Part shown: positions 27,322-37,574 of the stretch, in pieces
How the letters are laid out: the number at the start of each line of letters is the position of its first letter
How positions within the stretch are numbered: position 1 is the stretch's first letter
Assembly: GCF_022012335.1 (NCBI RefSeq)
Contig: NZ_JAKLTO010000002.1
Location: forward strand, 434,001-498,000
Reading direction: 5' to 3'
Origin: Flavobacterium sp. SM15
GTDB taxonomy: Bacteria > Bacteroidota > Bacteroidia > Flavobacteriales > Flavobacteriaceae
Length of the DNA: 64,000 nucleotides
The notes under the pieces: generated by a model
Told to the model about the DNA's origin: nothing
What the model saw: the letters and a program-made list of their open reading frames with translations, nothing else
Database searches by the model: none
Translations under genes and position numbers: made by a program

Positions 27322-27373
27322 AAGCGAGAAGTTTAGATTAATTAAAAACTGTTGTTCTTAAGTAAACAGTACA

Positions 27374-27381
27374 CAAATATA
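27374..27381 (-). promoter_or_regulatory. -7 element of the thioredoxin-like gene
   Basis: Minus-strand TATATTTG is an exact TAnnTTTG match, 53 bases upstream of the start codon at 27321. Confidence 0.55.
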
Positions 27382-27395
27382 ATATTTTTAAGCAT

Positions 27396-28631
27396 TTATG
27401 CTACTCTTTCCCCTTTTTTTAGTTGAATTACCGTAATTTCCGGCCAAATACCAACCCTTCCCGGATAAGCGTGAAACCCAAATCCGCGGTTTACATAAAT
27501 GTATCGCCCCATGTTTTCATACAATCCCGCCCAATGCTTGTAAACATACTGCACCGGACTCCATTTCAAAAACCCTGGAATTTCGATACCAAACTGCAAC
27601 CCATGAGTGTGTCCGGAAAGCGTTAAATGGTAATTATTCTCGTGATTTTGCACCTCTGCATCCCAATGGGAAGGATCGTGGCTCATCAGGATTTTAAAAT
27701 CTTCTTTTTTCAAACCTTGAGAAGCTTTAGCCAAATCACCTGCCTGCTTGAATTTGATTCCCCAATTTTCTACTCCAACCAAAGCAATTTCATCACCTCC
27801 GTTTTTAAGTTTCACGTTCTCGTTAAGCAAAAGTTTGAAATCAATTTGACGGTGCAAATCTTTAATAGCTGCAAAATTCTCATTTTTAGCAGTCTGCGAA
27901 GGCCATTCCACATATTCTCCATAATCGTGATTCCCTAAAATCGAGTACTTACCAAATTTTGGTGTTTCAATTTTTTTGAACGTGTCAATCCAAGGATGCA
28001 TTTCCTTAGCATGTGTATTTACTATATCCCCTGTAAAAAGGATAATATCTGATTTTTGTTGATTGATCAAATCCACGGCATATTGAATTTTCTCCGGGTT
28101 ATCAAAGCTCCCACTGTGCACATCCGAAAACTGAGTAATGGTCATTCCATCAAAATTATCCGGCAAATCAGGAAAAAAAATCGTTTGACGAATCACTTTA
28201 AAATTGTACTTTCCTTTGGTCATTCCATAAAGCAAAGAAGTTAAAGGAATTGCCGCTAATCCAATGGCAACTTGACTGATGAACCTCCTTCTTCCAGGAA
28301 TGGCTTCCTTAAGACTATCTGCCTGTGTAAAATAATTGATAATCGTTGCAAACATCCTGAAAATATCTTCCCCTAAAAGCACCACCGCTACAATCAGCTT
28401 AGGAATCAAAGTAAGCAAAAGCAATCCGATAGTAAAAAGCGATTGTGCATTCTGCCCCACCTTACGGTCAAACTGACTGAATCCATATAAAATATAAGCA
28501 AAAGCCAGCAAACTTACCAGTTGATAAATGATGAGAATCCACCGCTCTCGGGTAATGGTTTTCACAGCCTGATAAGCATACAGCTCAACCAAAAGAAGAA
28601 TCACTCCTATAAAAACTAAACGCATGTTCAT
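27396..28631 (-). CDS. membrane-anchored metallophosphoesterase
   Basis: About 411 residues. Four hydrophobic N-terminal segments (to about residue 120) precede a calcineurin-like phosphoesterase domain with the metal motifs FSDVHSG, GDIVNTH, LGNHDYGEY and LSGHTHG, in the usual order D-x-H, GD, GNHD, GHxH. All metal-binding residues are present. This resembles the YkuE/YaeI group of membrane-attached phosphoesterases, but the substrate is unknown. I use ATG 28631; a TTG at 28652 is less likely. The 3' end is 15 bases from the thioredoxin-like gene's promoter. Confidence 0.88.
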   Translation of the reverse strand: MNMRLVFIGVILLLVELYAYQAVKTITRERWILIIYQLVSLLAFAYILYGFSQFDRKVGQNAQSLFTIGLLLLTLIPKLIVAVVLLGEDIFRMFATIINYFTQADSLKEAIPGRRRFISQVAIGLAAIPLTSLLYGMTKGKYNFKVIRQTIFFPDLPDNFDGMTITQFSDVHSGSFDNPEKIQYAVDLINQQKSDIILFTGDIVNTHAKEMHPWIDTFKKIETPKFGKYSILGNHDYGEYVEWPSQTAKNENFAAIKDLHRQIDFKLLLNENVKLKNGGDEIALVGVENWGIKFKQAGDLAKASQGLKKEDFKILMSHDPSHWDAEVQNHENNYHLTLSGHTHGLQFGIEIPGFLKWSPVQYVYKHWAGLYENMGRYIYVNRGFGFHAYPGRVGIWPEITVIQLKKGERVA

Positions 28632-28780
28632 TAATTTGTTTTGGACAAGCAAAGTAACGAAGAATGAAATGCTTAGCGGTTATTTATTACATTAATTTTA
28701 ACGTAACTTTTTATTTGATTGCACAGTTTTAGAAAATTCCTTTGAGTTTGCTTATTTTTACGTTCTAATTTTTCGAAATC

Positions 28781-31618
28781 ATGTCACAAAAACGCCTTTT
28801 CCTTTTAGACGCTTACGCCTTAATCTTCCGTGGTTACTACGCTTTTATCAAAAATCCTCGCATCAATTCCAAAGGGATGGACACTTCAGCCATTTTGGGT
28901 TTTATGAATTCGCTCATCGATGTAATTAAACGCGAAAAACCGGATCATTTGGCTGTAGCTTTTGACAAAGGAGGAAGTGCCGTTCGCAGTGAAATGTTTG
29001 AAGCCTACAAAGCCAACCGTGACGAAACACCGGAGGCCATTAAAATTGCCGTTCCTTATATTCAGGAATTTTTGAGCGCGATGCACATTCCGATTATCGA
29101 AGAAGCCGGTTATGAAGCTGATGACTTAATTGGAACATTGGCAAAACAAGCCGAAAAACAAGGCTATCAGGTGTTCATGGTCACACCCGACAAGGATTTC
29201 GGACAATTGGTTTCGGAAAATATTTTCATGTACCGACCGGCACGTTTAGGTAATGATATTGAAATCTGGGGCGTTGAAGAAGTAAAAGCGAAATTCGAAA
29301 TTGAAGATCCGTTACAGGTTATTGACTTTTTAGGCATGATGGGTGATGCTGTGGATAACATTCCTGGGTTACCGGGCGTGGGTGAAAAAACCGCTAAGAA
29401 ATTATTAGCCGAATTTGGTTCAATGGAAAATCTTTTAGCCAATACCGACAAACTGAAAGGCGCCTTAAAAGAAAAAATCGAAGCCAACAAAGAACAAGGA
29501 ATCCTTTCCAAAAAACTGGCTACCATCCTATTGGATTGCCCGGTAACTTTCGACGAAACCGACTACGAGTTATCCAAACCGGACGTGGAGAGAACCGATG
29601 CTTTGTTCATGGAATTGGAATTCCGTCAGTTGAAAACCCAGTTCGACAAATTGTTTGGCAGCGGAAAAGAATACGACGAAATCGACACGAGCAATGGTGA
29701 TTCCGCACCAAAATCAGCAAAAAAAACCACTAAAAACGAAGACCAATTTTCCTTATTTGAAACCGGTGACAGTGAAGCTGAAGTAGGCCACCACAGTTAT
29801 TACAATACGTTAGAAAACACACCGCACCATTACGAAGTAAGCCAAGGCAATTTGGGTGTAAAATTATTAATTCAGACGCTTTTGCAGCAGAAAGAAGTTT
29901 GCTTCGACACCGAAACCACAGGAATCGACGCCAACAACGCAGAGCTAGTAGGAATGTCCTTTTCATTTGAAAAAGGCAAAGCGTTTTATGTTCCGTTCCC
30001 TGAGAATCGTGATGAAGCTCAGGAATTGGTAGACAAATTCAAACCGTTTTTCGAAAATGAAGAAATCGTCAAAATCGGTCAGAACATCAAATACGATTTA
30101 AAAATATTAGCCAATTATGGCATTTCAGTCAAAGGAAAACTGTTCGACACCATGATTGCACATTACCTGATCAATCCGGATATGCGTCACAACATGGACG
30201 TTTTGGCTGAAACCTATCTAAAATATTCGCCAAGATCCATCGAAACCTTAATCGGCAAAAAAGGAAAAAACCAGAAATCGATGCGGGATGTGGTTTTGGA
30301 AGACATCAAGGAATACGCCGCAGAAGATGCCGACATCACGCTTCAGTTAAAAGAAGTATTTGACCCGAAACTGGACAGCGCCGGAACCAAAAAATTATTC
30401 GAAGAAATTGAACTCCCGTTAATTCAGGTTTTGGCTGATATGGAACGTGAAGGTATTCGTCTAGATGTGGATTATCTGAAAGCAATGTCCAAAGACATGG
30501 ATGCGGAAATCAAGGAACTGGAACAGAAAATCTATGAAACTGCCGGGGAGAAATTCAATTTAGCTTCTCCAAAACAGCTAGGAGATATTTTATTCGAAAA
30601 ATTAAAAATCGGCGGAGCCAAACAAAAGAAAACCAAAACCGGACAATACGCCACCGGTGAAGAAGTTCTGAGTTATTTAGCAGGCGAACACGAAATCGTA
30701 CAACAGATTCTCGACTGGCGTCAAATGGTAAAATTACAAAGCACTTATATTATTTCCTTACCGGAACAAGTCGACAAAGGCAGTAACCGCGTGCATACCG
30801 ATTACATGCAAACCGTTGCAGCAACAGGACGTTTGAGTTCCAACAATCCGAACTTACAAAACATTCCAATCCGTACCGAACGAGGACGATTGATTCGAAA
30901 AGCATTCATTGCTAAAGACGAAAATTACACCTTAGTTTCTGCCGATTACTCACAAATCGAATTGCGTGTGATTGCAGCGATGAGCGGGGAAGAAAACATG
31001 ATCAAAGCCTTCCAAAACGGGGAAGACATCCACAGAAGTACCGCAGCAAAAGTATTCCATGTGGCTCCGGAAGAAGTGACCAAAGAACAACGAAGCAACG
31101 CCAAAACCGTAAACTTCGGAATCATTTATGGGGTTTCCGCATTTGGATTAAGCAACCAGACAAATTTATCCCGAAGTGAAAGTGCCGCTTTGATCGATGC
31201 CTATTACAACACCTATCCGCGTTTGCGTGCGTACATTCAGGAGCAAATTGCTTTTGCCAGAGATCACGGATACGTGCAAACGGTTTCCGGACGCCGTCGT
31301 TATTTAAAAGATATCAATTCCGCGAATGCAGTCGTTCGTGGTGCTGCGGAACGAAATGCTGTAAATGCACCAATTCAGGGAAGTGCGGCCGATATCATCA
31401 AAATTGCGATGATCAACATTCATAAAAAACTGACCTCGGAAAACTGGAAATCTAAAATGTTGTTGCAGGTACACGATGAGCTTGTGTTCGACGTTCACAA
31501 TTCGGAACTGGAAAAAATCAAACCGATGATCAAACACGAAATGGAGAACGCTTTCAAGCTTGCAGTTCCTCTTGAAGTGGAATTAGGCACAGGAAAAAAT
31601 TGGTTGGAGGCACACTAA
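28781..31618 (+). CDS. polA: DNA polymerase I
   Basis: A 945-residue repair and Okazaki-fragment-processing polymerase with all three domains. The 5'-3' exonuclease (to about 290) has VAFDKGG, EADDLIGT and GDAVDNIPG. The 3'-5' proofreading domain keeps its acidic pair as FDTETTG (about residue 380) plus the later AAEDADIT. The polymerase domain shows SADYSQIELR, AKTVNFGIIYG and QVHDELVFD. Length is normal. A short linker (about 295-350) between the exonucleases is low-complexity. A hairpin after the stop codon may end transcription. Confidence 0.97.
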   Translation: MSQKRLFLLDAYALIFRGYYAFIKNPRINSKGMDTSAILGFMNSLIDVIKREKPDHLAVAFDKGGSAVRSEMFEAYKANRDETPEAIKIAVPYIQEFLSAMHIPIIEEAGYEADDLIGTLAKQAEKQGYQVFMVTPDKDFGQLVSENIFMYRPARLGNDIEIWGVEEVKAKFEIEDPLQVIDFLGMMGDAVDNIPGLPGVGEKTAKKLLAEFGSMENLLANTDKLKGALKEKIEANKEQGILSKKLATILLDCPVTFDETDYELSKPDVERTDALFMELEFRQLKTQFDKLFGSGKEYDEIDTSNGDSAPKSAKKTTKNEDQFSLFETGDSEAEVGHHSYYNTLENTPHHYEVSQGNLGVKLLIQTLLQQKEVCFDTETTGIDANNAELVGMSFSFEKGKAFYVPFPENRDEAQELVDKFKPFFENEEIVKIGQNIKYDLKILANYGISVKGKLFDTMIAHYLINPDMRHNMDVLAETYLKYSPRSIETLIGKKGKNQKSMRDVVLEDIKEYAAEDADITLQLKEVFDPKLDSAGTKKLFEEIELPLIQVLADMEREGIRLDVDYLKAMSKDMDAEIKELEQKIYETAGEKFNLASPKQLGDILFEKLKIGGAKQKKTKTGQYATGEEVLSYLAGEHEIVQQILDWRQMVKLQSTYIISLPEQVDKGSNRVHTDYMQTVAATGRLSSNNPNLQNIPIRTERGRLIRKAFIAKDENYTLVSADYSQIELRVIAAMSGEENMIKAFQNGEDIHRSTAAKVFHVAPEEVTKEQRSNAKTVNFGIIYGVSAFGLSNQTNLSRSESAALIDAYYNTYPRLRAYIQEQIAFARDHGYVQTVSGRRRYLKDINSANAVVRGAAERNAVNAPIQGSAADIIKIAMINIHKKLTSENWKSKMLLQVHDELVFDVHNSELEKIKPMIKHEMENAFKLAVPLEVELGTGKNWLEAH

Positions 31619-31657
31619 TAATATTTTCACTATATTTAGGCTTCTAAAACCCTCCAT

Positions 31658-32560
31658 TTGGAAGCCTTAAAAACCATATTATATTTTTCGATTTTCCGCT
31701 ATCCGTTAAAGATTGAGGAAATCCATCGTTATACCACGCACCAGAATCTTTCACAGACCAAGGATGAGATCAATTTTCTGCTTCAGGAAAAAATTCTTCG
31801 AAAAGTAGATGATTTTTATCTGTACGGTAATGATTTAGAGAGTGTTACCAAGCGTATAAAAGGAAATCTCGGCGCACAAAAAGTGATGGAACTTGCAAAA
31901 AGCAAAGCCAATTTCATTTCAAAATTTCCGTTTGTAAAGGCTGTTGGTATTTCGGGTTCGCTCTCAAAAGGCTATTTCGATGAGAAAAGCGATGTGGATT
32001 TTTTCATCATTACCGAACCCAACCGACTTTGGATTACGCGAACATTTTTAATACTTTACAAAAAACTGTTCCTGCTGAATTCCCGAAAATACTTCTGCAT
32101 CAACTATTTTATTTCGACCGAAAATCTGGTTATTGAAGAACAAAATCGATTTACGGCAACAGAAATCCGAACCTTAATTCCAGTGAAAGGCGTGAGGGTT
32201 TTCGAAGAATTTTACCAGAAAAACGATTGGACCAACGAGTATTTCCGTGAGGAAAATTTCAAAACCAATAAAGTCACAGAAATTGAAAAACCTATACTAA
32301 TTCAAGGGATGGAATCGTTTTTACGCATTCCTTTCTGGAGCACTATTGACAATGGTTTCCGAAGACTGACTTTGTTAAAATGGAAATCGAAATTCAAAAC
32401 CATGAACAGGGAAGATTTCAAAATCGCCTTAAAATCAACGAAAAACATTTCGAAACACCATCCATCCAATTTTCAGAAAAGCGTGATTTTGGCGTTAAAT
32501 GAAAAGTACCGCGAATTCCAGAAACAATACAACATCGAATTACAGGAAGAACATGCTTGA
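31658..32560 (+). CDS. nucleotidyltransferase-fold protein, first gene of the radical SAM/glycosyltransferase cluster
   Basis: A 300-residue protein. An N-terminal winged-helix-like part (about 1-60) precedes a polymerase-beta-type nucleotidyltransferase core, GSLSKGYFDEKSDVDFFII at about residues 100-118, matching G-S-x10-D-x-D. The C-terminal half is unassigned. The only usable start is TTG at 31658; the next in-frame ATG is 76 codons further. The start lies in a stem AGGCTTC / GAAGCCT (31638-31667), which may limit its translation. The stop overlaps the first radical SAM gene by 8 bases. Minimal nucleotidyltransferase folds may adenylylate proteins or sugars; the role here is unknown. Confidence 0.8.
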   Translation: MEALKTILYFSIFRYPLKIEEIHRYTTHQNLSQTKDEINFLLQEKILRKVDDFYLYGNDLESVTKRIKGNLGAQKVMELAKSKANFISKFPFVKAVGISGSLSKGYFDEKSDVDFFIITEPNRLWITRTFLILYKKLFLLNSRKYFCINYFISTENLVIEEQNRFTATEIRTLIPVKGVRVFEEFYQKNDWTNEYFREENFKTNKVTEIEKPILIQGMESFLRIPFWSTIDNGFRRLTLLKWKSKFKTMNREDFKIALKSTKNISKHHPSNFQKSVILALNEKYREFQKQYNIELQEEHA

Positions 32561-34013
32561 TATTCTTTTTTCGCATTCCTATTACTACAAACTCGATCCG
32601 AAACAGTGGAAAAACAAAACACCTTTTCCTCCGTTAGGAACTTTATACGCCGCCTCGTTATTGCGAAACAATGGATTTTCCGTGGATTTGTTTGATACGA
32701 ATTTACGTGATAATCCCTCCGCGATCCAACCGATTTTGGAAACAAAAACACCAAAATATCTGGTAATTTACGATGATGGTTTCAACTACCTGACCAAAAT
32801 GTGCTTAACCAACATGCGGGAAGCCTGTTTTGAAATGATCCGTCTTAGCAAAAAACAAGGATGTACGGTAATCGTTTGCAGTTCCGACTCGACCGATCAT
32901 TACGACAAATACCTTGAAAAAGGCGCCGATTTCATTATTCAAGGCGAAGGTGAGCTCACGCTTTTGGAACTCATAAACAAATTGGAAAATAATGAGTCTG
33001 CAGAAGTCATTTCAGGAATCGTTTATCAAAAAGAAGGTGTTCTAAAAATCAATTCCAAACGAAGCGTTCTTCAAAATTTAGATGAATTACCTTTGCCTGC
33101 TTGGGATTTGGTGGATATCGAACAGTACAGAACCATCTGGAAACAAAGTAATCAGACTTTTTCATTGAACATCGCCACCACACGCGGTTGCCCATACAAA
33201 TGCAATTGGTGCGCAAAACCTATTTACGGAAACCGCTACAATGCACATTCGCCAGAGTACATCGTAAAACACATAAAATACCTTACGGAGCATTTTGGAG
33301 TGACCCGTTTTTGGATGTGCGATGATATTTTCGGATTGAAACCGAATTGGGTACAGGAATTCAATAAATTATTACAACAACAAAACCTGAAAATCCGTTA
33401 TTACATTCAAAGTCGGGTTGATTTGTTGCTGAAAGAAGATACTATAGATGCGTTAGCTGCTTCCGGTTTGGAAGAAGTTTGGGTGGGAGCCGAAAGCGCT
33501 TCTCAAAAAATTCTCGATGCCATGGACAAAGGCACTACCGTTGAACAGATTCATCAAGCGACAAAACTTCTAAAAGTCAAAAACATACGGGTTGCTTTTT
33601 TTCTTCAGTTTGGTTATTTGGGAGAAAACCAAAACGACATACAACAAACTATTGGCATGGTAAAAAAACTGATGCCGGACAATATTGGCATATCCGTTTC
33701 CTATCCTTTGCCCGGAACCGTTTTTTACGAAAAAGTAAAATCCGATTTGAAAGAAAAAGCCAACTGGAAAGATTCCGACGATTTCGAAATGCTCTTCAAC
33801 GGAACTTACCGCTCAAATTATTACCGTAAACTGCAACGCTTCGTTCACAAAGAATACCGAAAAAGTCAAGGTTTACACTATTTAAAATCGGCCTTGAAAA
33901 ATCCAATGCAGCTCTCCTTAGAACAAGTAAAGTCAGTTGCAAAATTAGGTTACTATATTCCAAGTGCTTTTATAGACTCATTGTATTTAAAACGACTGAA
34001 TAATGAACGCTAG
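32553..34013 (+). CDS. B12-binding-domain radical SAM protein 1
   Basis: A 486-residue enzyme. The N-terminal cobalamin-binding-like Rossmann domain (PPLGTLYAASLLRNNGF, then GADFIIQGEGE at about 130) is followed by a radical SAM core with the [4Fe-4S] motif CPYKCNWC near residue 212. This architecture (BchE/Elp3-like class B) is typical of radical methyltransferases and oxidative cyclases on lipids, hopanoids or antibiotics. The axial-His motif DxHxxG is not evident, so B12 use is unproven. I start at ATG 32553, inside the previous gene's last codons (ATGCTTGA). Confidence 0.87.
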   Translation: MLDILFSHSYYYKLDPKQWKNKTPFPPLGTLYAASLLRNNGFSVDLFDTNLRDNPSAIQPILETKTPKYLVIYDDGFNYLTKMCLTNMREACFEMIRLSKKQGCTVIVCSSDSTDHYDKYLEKGADFIIQGEGELTLLELINKLENNESAEVISGIVYQKEGVLKINSKRSVLQNLDELPLPAWDLVDIEQYRTIWKQSNQTFSLNIATTRGCPYKCNWCAKPIYGNRYNAHSPEYIVKHIKYLTEHFGVTRFWMCDDIFGLKPNWVQEFNKLLQQQNLKIRYYIQSRVDLLLKEDTIDALAASGLEEVWVGAESASQKILDAMDKGTTVEQIHQATKLLKVKNIRVAFFLQFGYLGENQNDIQQTIGMVKKLMPDNIGISVSYPLPGTVFYEKVKSDLKEKANWKDSDDFEMLFNGTYRSNYYRKLQRFVHKEYRKSQGLHYLKSALKNPMQLSLEQVKSVAKLGYYIPSAFIDSLYLKRLNNER

Positions 34014-34782
34014 TTTCGACATCGCCGCACAAAACTATGACGTTACTTTTACCCATTCGGTAATTGGGAAATTGCAGCGCGATTTAGTGTACGGTCATCT
34101 ATCGAACATTCTAAAAAAAGAATCCAAAACAATTTTGGAAATCAATTGCGGCACCGGGGAAGACGCAATTTGGATGGCCAAGCAAGATTTCAGTGTAATT
34201 GCTACGGATATTTCCTCTGAGATGATTTCCGTGGCCAAAAACAAATCAAATTTAAAAAACCTCAGCTTTCAACAGGCAGATATTAATAACTTGTCCGAAG
34301 TTTTTCCCAACTCCAAATTCGAATTAATTTTTTCCAATTTTGGAGGTTTGAACTGTCTGACCAAAACTGAACTAGCAGCCTTTTTTAAATCAGCAACCGA
34401 ATTGTTAACAGAAAACGGTCGTTTGATTTTGGTCGTTATGCCCAAAAATACACTTTGGGAACAGTTGTATTTTCTTTTAAAAGGTAATTTAAAAAACGCT
34501 TTCCGCAGAAAAAAAGAAGCCGTAATAGCTAATGTGGATGGTGAAAACGTGAAAACCTATTATTACAATCCGAAAGAACTTGTAACTTTAAGCTGCGATT
34601 TGTTCAGGCTAAATCAGGTGAAACCGATCGGCTTTTTTATTCCACCTTCCTATTTGGAACCTTTTTTCAAAAACAAGCCAAATTGGGTTTCGGTCTTAAA
34701 TCGACTGGAAAACCTCATAAAAAACCAATCCTTTTTAGCCCAATATTCTGATCATTATTTAATCGAATTACAGAAAAAATGA
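34003..34782 (+). CDS. class I SAM-dependent methyltransferase 1
   Basis: A 259-residue Rossmann methyltransferase. Motif I is ILEINCGTGEDAIWMA (about residues 46-61), followed by VIATDISSEMI and a NFGGLNCL segment. The C-terminus is longer than in minimal methyltransferases and may bind a lipid or sugar. It overlaps the radical SAM 1 gene by 11 bases and the radical SAM 2 gene by 4 bases. The acceptor is unknown; the cluster context suggests a glycolipid or polyketide-like precursor. Confidence 0.85.
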   Translation: MNASFDIAAQNYDVTFTHSVIGKLQRDLVYGHLSNILKKESKTILEINCGTGEDAIWMAKQDFSVIATDISSEMISVAKNKSNLKNLSFQQADINNLSEVFPNSKFELIFSNFGGLNCLTKTELAAFFKSATELLTENGRLILVVMPKNTLWEQLYFLLKGNLKNAFRRKKEAVIANVDGENVKTYYYNPKELVTLSCDLFRLNQVKPIGFFIPPSYLEPFFKNKPNWVSVLNRLENLIKNQSFLAQYSDHYLIELQKK

Positions 34783-36158
34783 GCCTTTTGCTAACCCATG
34801 CCTACTATCTGTCCGACGATCCGAAGGAACAGAAAATCATGAAGCCCTACCCGCCGTTGGGTTTGCTTTATGTTTCCGGCTATCTGTTAAGCAAAAACAT
34901 CCCGAACGAGGTTTTCGACAGCACCTTTTCTTCTCCGCAAGAACAACTTGATTTCATCCAAAGTAAAAAACCAAAAGTCGTTGCGATTTATACCAACCTG
35001 ATGACCAAAATCGAGGTGGTCAAACTCATCAAAATCCTCAAAACTGAAATGCATCAGTTCCCAAAAATCATTCTTGGCGGACCGGACGTTACCTACAATA
35101 TCGAAAATTACCTCGAAGCCGGAGCTGATTTTCTGATCATCGGAGAAGGTGAAGAAACTACTTTTGAATTGTACAACGCCATTATCAACGATAGCGATTT
35201 TTCAACAATAAACGGCATTGCTTTTTTAGAAAACGGAGTTGTTGTTAAAACTCCCGAGCGTACTAAATTCAGGGAACTCGACCAATTGCCATTACCAAAT
35301 CGCGAGGCCATCCCGATGGAAAAATACCTGAAAACCTGGAAGGAAAATCACGGGGAAAGTTCCATGACGATTTCTACCCAGCGTGGTTGCCCATACACCT
35401 GCAAATGGTGCAGCACCGCCGTTTATGGGCAAAGCTACCGCAGAAGACCGGCACAATTAGTGGCTCAGGAAATGAAAATGCTCAAGGAAAAATACAATCC
35501 CGATGCGCTTTGGTTTGTAGACGATGTATTTACCATCTCTCACAAATGGTTGACGGCTTTTCATGAGGAAGTAGTCAAACAAAATGCACAAATCCGTTTT
35601 GAATGCATCACGCGTGCCGAACGTTTGAACGAAGAAATCCTAAAACTGCTCAAAGAAGCCGGTTGTTTCCGAATCTGGATTGGGGCCGAGAGCGGTTCGC
35701 AAAAAATCATCGATGCCATGGACCGTCGTGTGGATGTAAATCACGTAAAAAAAATGATTCAGGACACCAACGCCTTGGGCATTGAAACCGGGACGTTCAT
35801 CATGGTAGGCTATCCCGGAGAAAACGACAGCGATATTTCCCAAACCATTCACTATTTAAAAGAAGCCAATCCGACGCACTATACTATAACCGTTGCTTAT
35901 CCGATTAAAGGAACATCGCTGTATAATGAAGTGGAAAACGCCATTACTATCCAACCCGATTGGCAAACCTCAACCGACCGTCAGATTGATTTCAAAAGAA
36001 CCTATTCCCGTAAATACTACGATTTTGCTGTTTCTAAAGTGGTAAGTGAAGTCGAATTTCACAAAGAGCGCCTAAAACACAACAGTGATAAAGTTCGGAT
36101 GCTGAAACTGAAAGTCAAATCGTTTTTGGCGAGTTCCTTAATGCTAATCAGCAAATAA
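34779..36158 (+). CDS. B12-binding-domain radical SAM protein 2
   Basis: A 459-residue paralogue of the first radical SAM protein. The N-terminal Rossmann domain has PPLGLLYVSGYLL and IILGGPDVTY and GADFLIIGEGEE. The [4Fe-4S] motif is CPYTCKWC near residue 205, and the second half keeps the GAESGSQKIIDAMDR signature of this family. It overlaps the methyltransferase by 4 bases (ATGA), showing translational coupling. Substrate unknown; possible C-methylation or ring formation. Confidence 0.88.
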   Translation: MSLLLTHAYYLSDDPKEQKIMKPYPPLGLLYVSGYLLSKNIPNEVFDSTFSSPQEQLDFIQSKKPKVVAIYTNLMTKIEVVKLIKILKTEMHQFPKIILGGPDVTYNIENYLEAGADFLIIGEGEETTFELYNAIINDSDFSTINGIAFLENGVVVKTPERTKFRELDQLPLPNREAIPMEKYLKTWKENHGESSMTISTQRGCPYTCKWCSTAVYGQSYRRRPAQLVAQEMKMLKEKYNPDALWFVDDVFTISHKWLTAFHEEVVKQNAQIRFECITRAERLNEEILKLLKEAGCFRIWIGAESGSQKIIDAMDRRVDVNHVKKMIQDTNALGIETGTFIMVGYPGENDSDISQTIHYLKEANPTHYTITVAYPIKGTSLYNEVENAITIQPDWQTSTDRQIDFKRTYSRKYYDFAVSKVVSEVEFHKERLKHNSDKVRMLKLKVKSFLASSLMLISK

Positions 36159-36161
36159 ACC

Positions 36162-37574
36162 TTGAAAATCAAACCGAAATACTGGTACTGTCTTCTTCCG
36201 CTTTTGTTGTGGATTGTTGCCTATTTTGGATTTTCCTTTGATGGTTTGTACGGTCAAGATGCCTACGAATATTTGCGCTACACTGCAGCACTAAGAACAT
36301 TTTTAGAAAGCAGAACTCCGCCTGGCGATTATTTTTGGGGCGTATATTATCCTATTTTAGGGAGCTTGCTGAGTTTTGTTCTTCCATCAAGCACGCTTTC
36401 ACTCCAACTGATTTCTGTTGGTTCATTGTTGCTCTCGGGTCTTTACCTGAAAAAAATCATTCAACGGGTGTATAAACAAAAAAATGGAACCGTTGTTCCC
36501 TTGCTGTTTTTTATACTTTCCCCAATAGTTTTGGTACACAGCATTTTAGTCATGTCGGATATGCTTGCCTGTTGCTTGACAATTTTAGCGGTTTATCACC
36601 TTCTCTATTTTATTGAAAAAGTGGATTCAAAACGTTTTCTGTTCGGAAGTATTTTTGTCGCTTTGGCTGTATTAACGCGTTATGCCTCAATCGTTGTACT
36701 GTTTCCATTTTGCGTAATGGCTTTTTACCAACTTTTGTTACACCGAAAATTCAAGACCCTGATAATTTCGATATTAATTGTCGGTTTAGCTTCTTTACCA
36801 CATTTAGCAATCCGGTCACAAAACAGTTTGCAATTTTTATCGCATCAATGGTTGCAAAGCTGGAGTTTTACAAATTTGTTTCAAAGTCATTTTATAACTA
36901 TTGATGGAGAAATACAGTATCCGGTAATCAATATGATTTACAGTCTCTTCCCGTTTTTTCATCCGGTATTTTTGGTTTTCGGCTTGTTTCTATTTGGTTA
37001 TTTTATAAAGAAAAGAACGTTTTGGCTTTCCAATTACCAGAAGCTCTTTCTTGTTTCAATAGTAATGTACGGGCTTTTTTTAGGCGGAATCCCGTTTCAG
37101 AATAAACGTTTTTTGCTCCTTTGTTTTCCACTAGTAATTGTTTTTCTTTTTCCGTTAATCAAACAACTGATGACGCAGTTTAAAAACAAAAAAACAGTTG
37201 TTGGTTGTATCATTATTATCCAAATTTCCATTGGTTTTTATTATGCAAAACCCTTTTACCAGCGCAACAAACTCGAGCAAACCATCGCCAAAGAACTAAA
37301 ACCTTTTCAAGGAAACACGCTTTACGCCTTTGATATTGACATCGCCCTAAAAGGAAGAAAACTTGACTTCAATTATAAAAGTTTATGGAAGGAAAAACTG
37401 CAGCAGTTCGATAAAAATGCTTTACTTTTAGTAAACGAAAAGCAGCTCCAAAAACAATGGCAAGGCAAAAATCCATTACACAATTGGGAAACACTCCAAA
37501 AGCAATACAAACTTGAAAAAATAAACGCTTTCGAAGGCGATTTCAACCTGTACCGAATTGGCAACAAAAAATAA
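36162..37574 (+). CDS. GT39-like membrane glycosyltransferase
   Basis: A 470-residue polytopic protein with about 10-11 hydrophobic helices. The first luminal loop holds GLYGQDAYEYLRY (residues about 29-41), with the acidic residue pattern of GT-C enzymes (PMT/ArnT type) that use lipid-linked sugars. Start is TTG at 36162, 3 bases after the previous stop; no ATG is better placed. Sugar and acceptor cannot be read from the sequence. It overlaps the next glycosyltransferase gene by 17 bases. Confidence 0.8.
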   Translation: MKIKPKYWYCLLPLLLWIVAYFGFSFDGLYGQDAYEYLRYTAALRTFLESRTPPGDYFWGVYYPILGSLLSFVLPSSTLSLQLISVGSLLLSGLYLKKIIQRVYKQKNGTVVPLLFFILSPIVLVHSILVMSDMLACCLTILAVYHLLYFIEKVDSKRFLFGSIFVALAVLTRYASIVVLFPFCVMAFYQLLLHRKFKTLIISILIVGLASLPHLAIRSQNSLQFLSHQWLQSWSFTNLFQSHFITIDGEIQYPVINMIYSLFPFFHPVFLVFGLFLFGYFIKKRTFWLSNYQKLFLVSIVMYGLFLGGIPFQNKRFLLLCFPLVIVFLFPLIKQLMTQFKNKKTVVGCIIIIQISIGFYYAKPFYQRNKLEQTIAKELKPFQGNTLYAFDIDIALKGRKLDFNYKSLWKEKLQQFDKNALLLVNEKQLQKQWQGKNPLHNWETLQKQYKLEKINAFEGDFNLYRIGNKK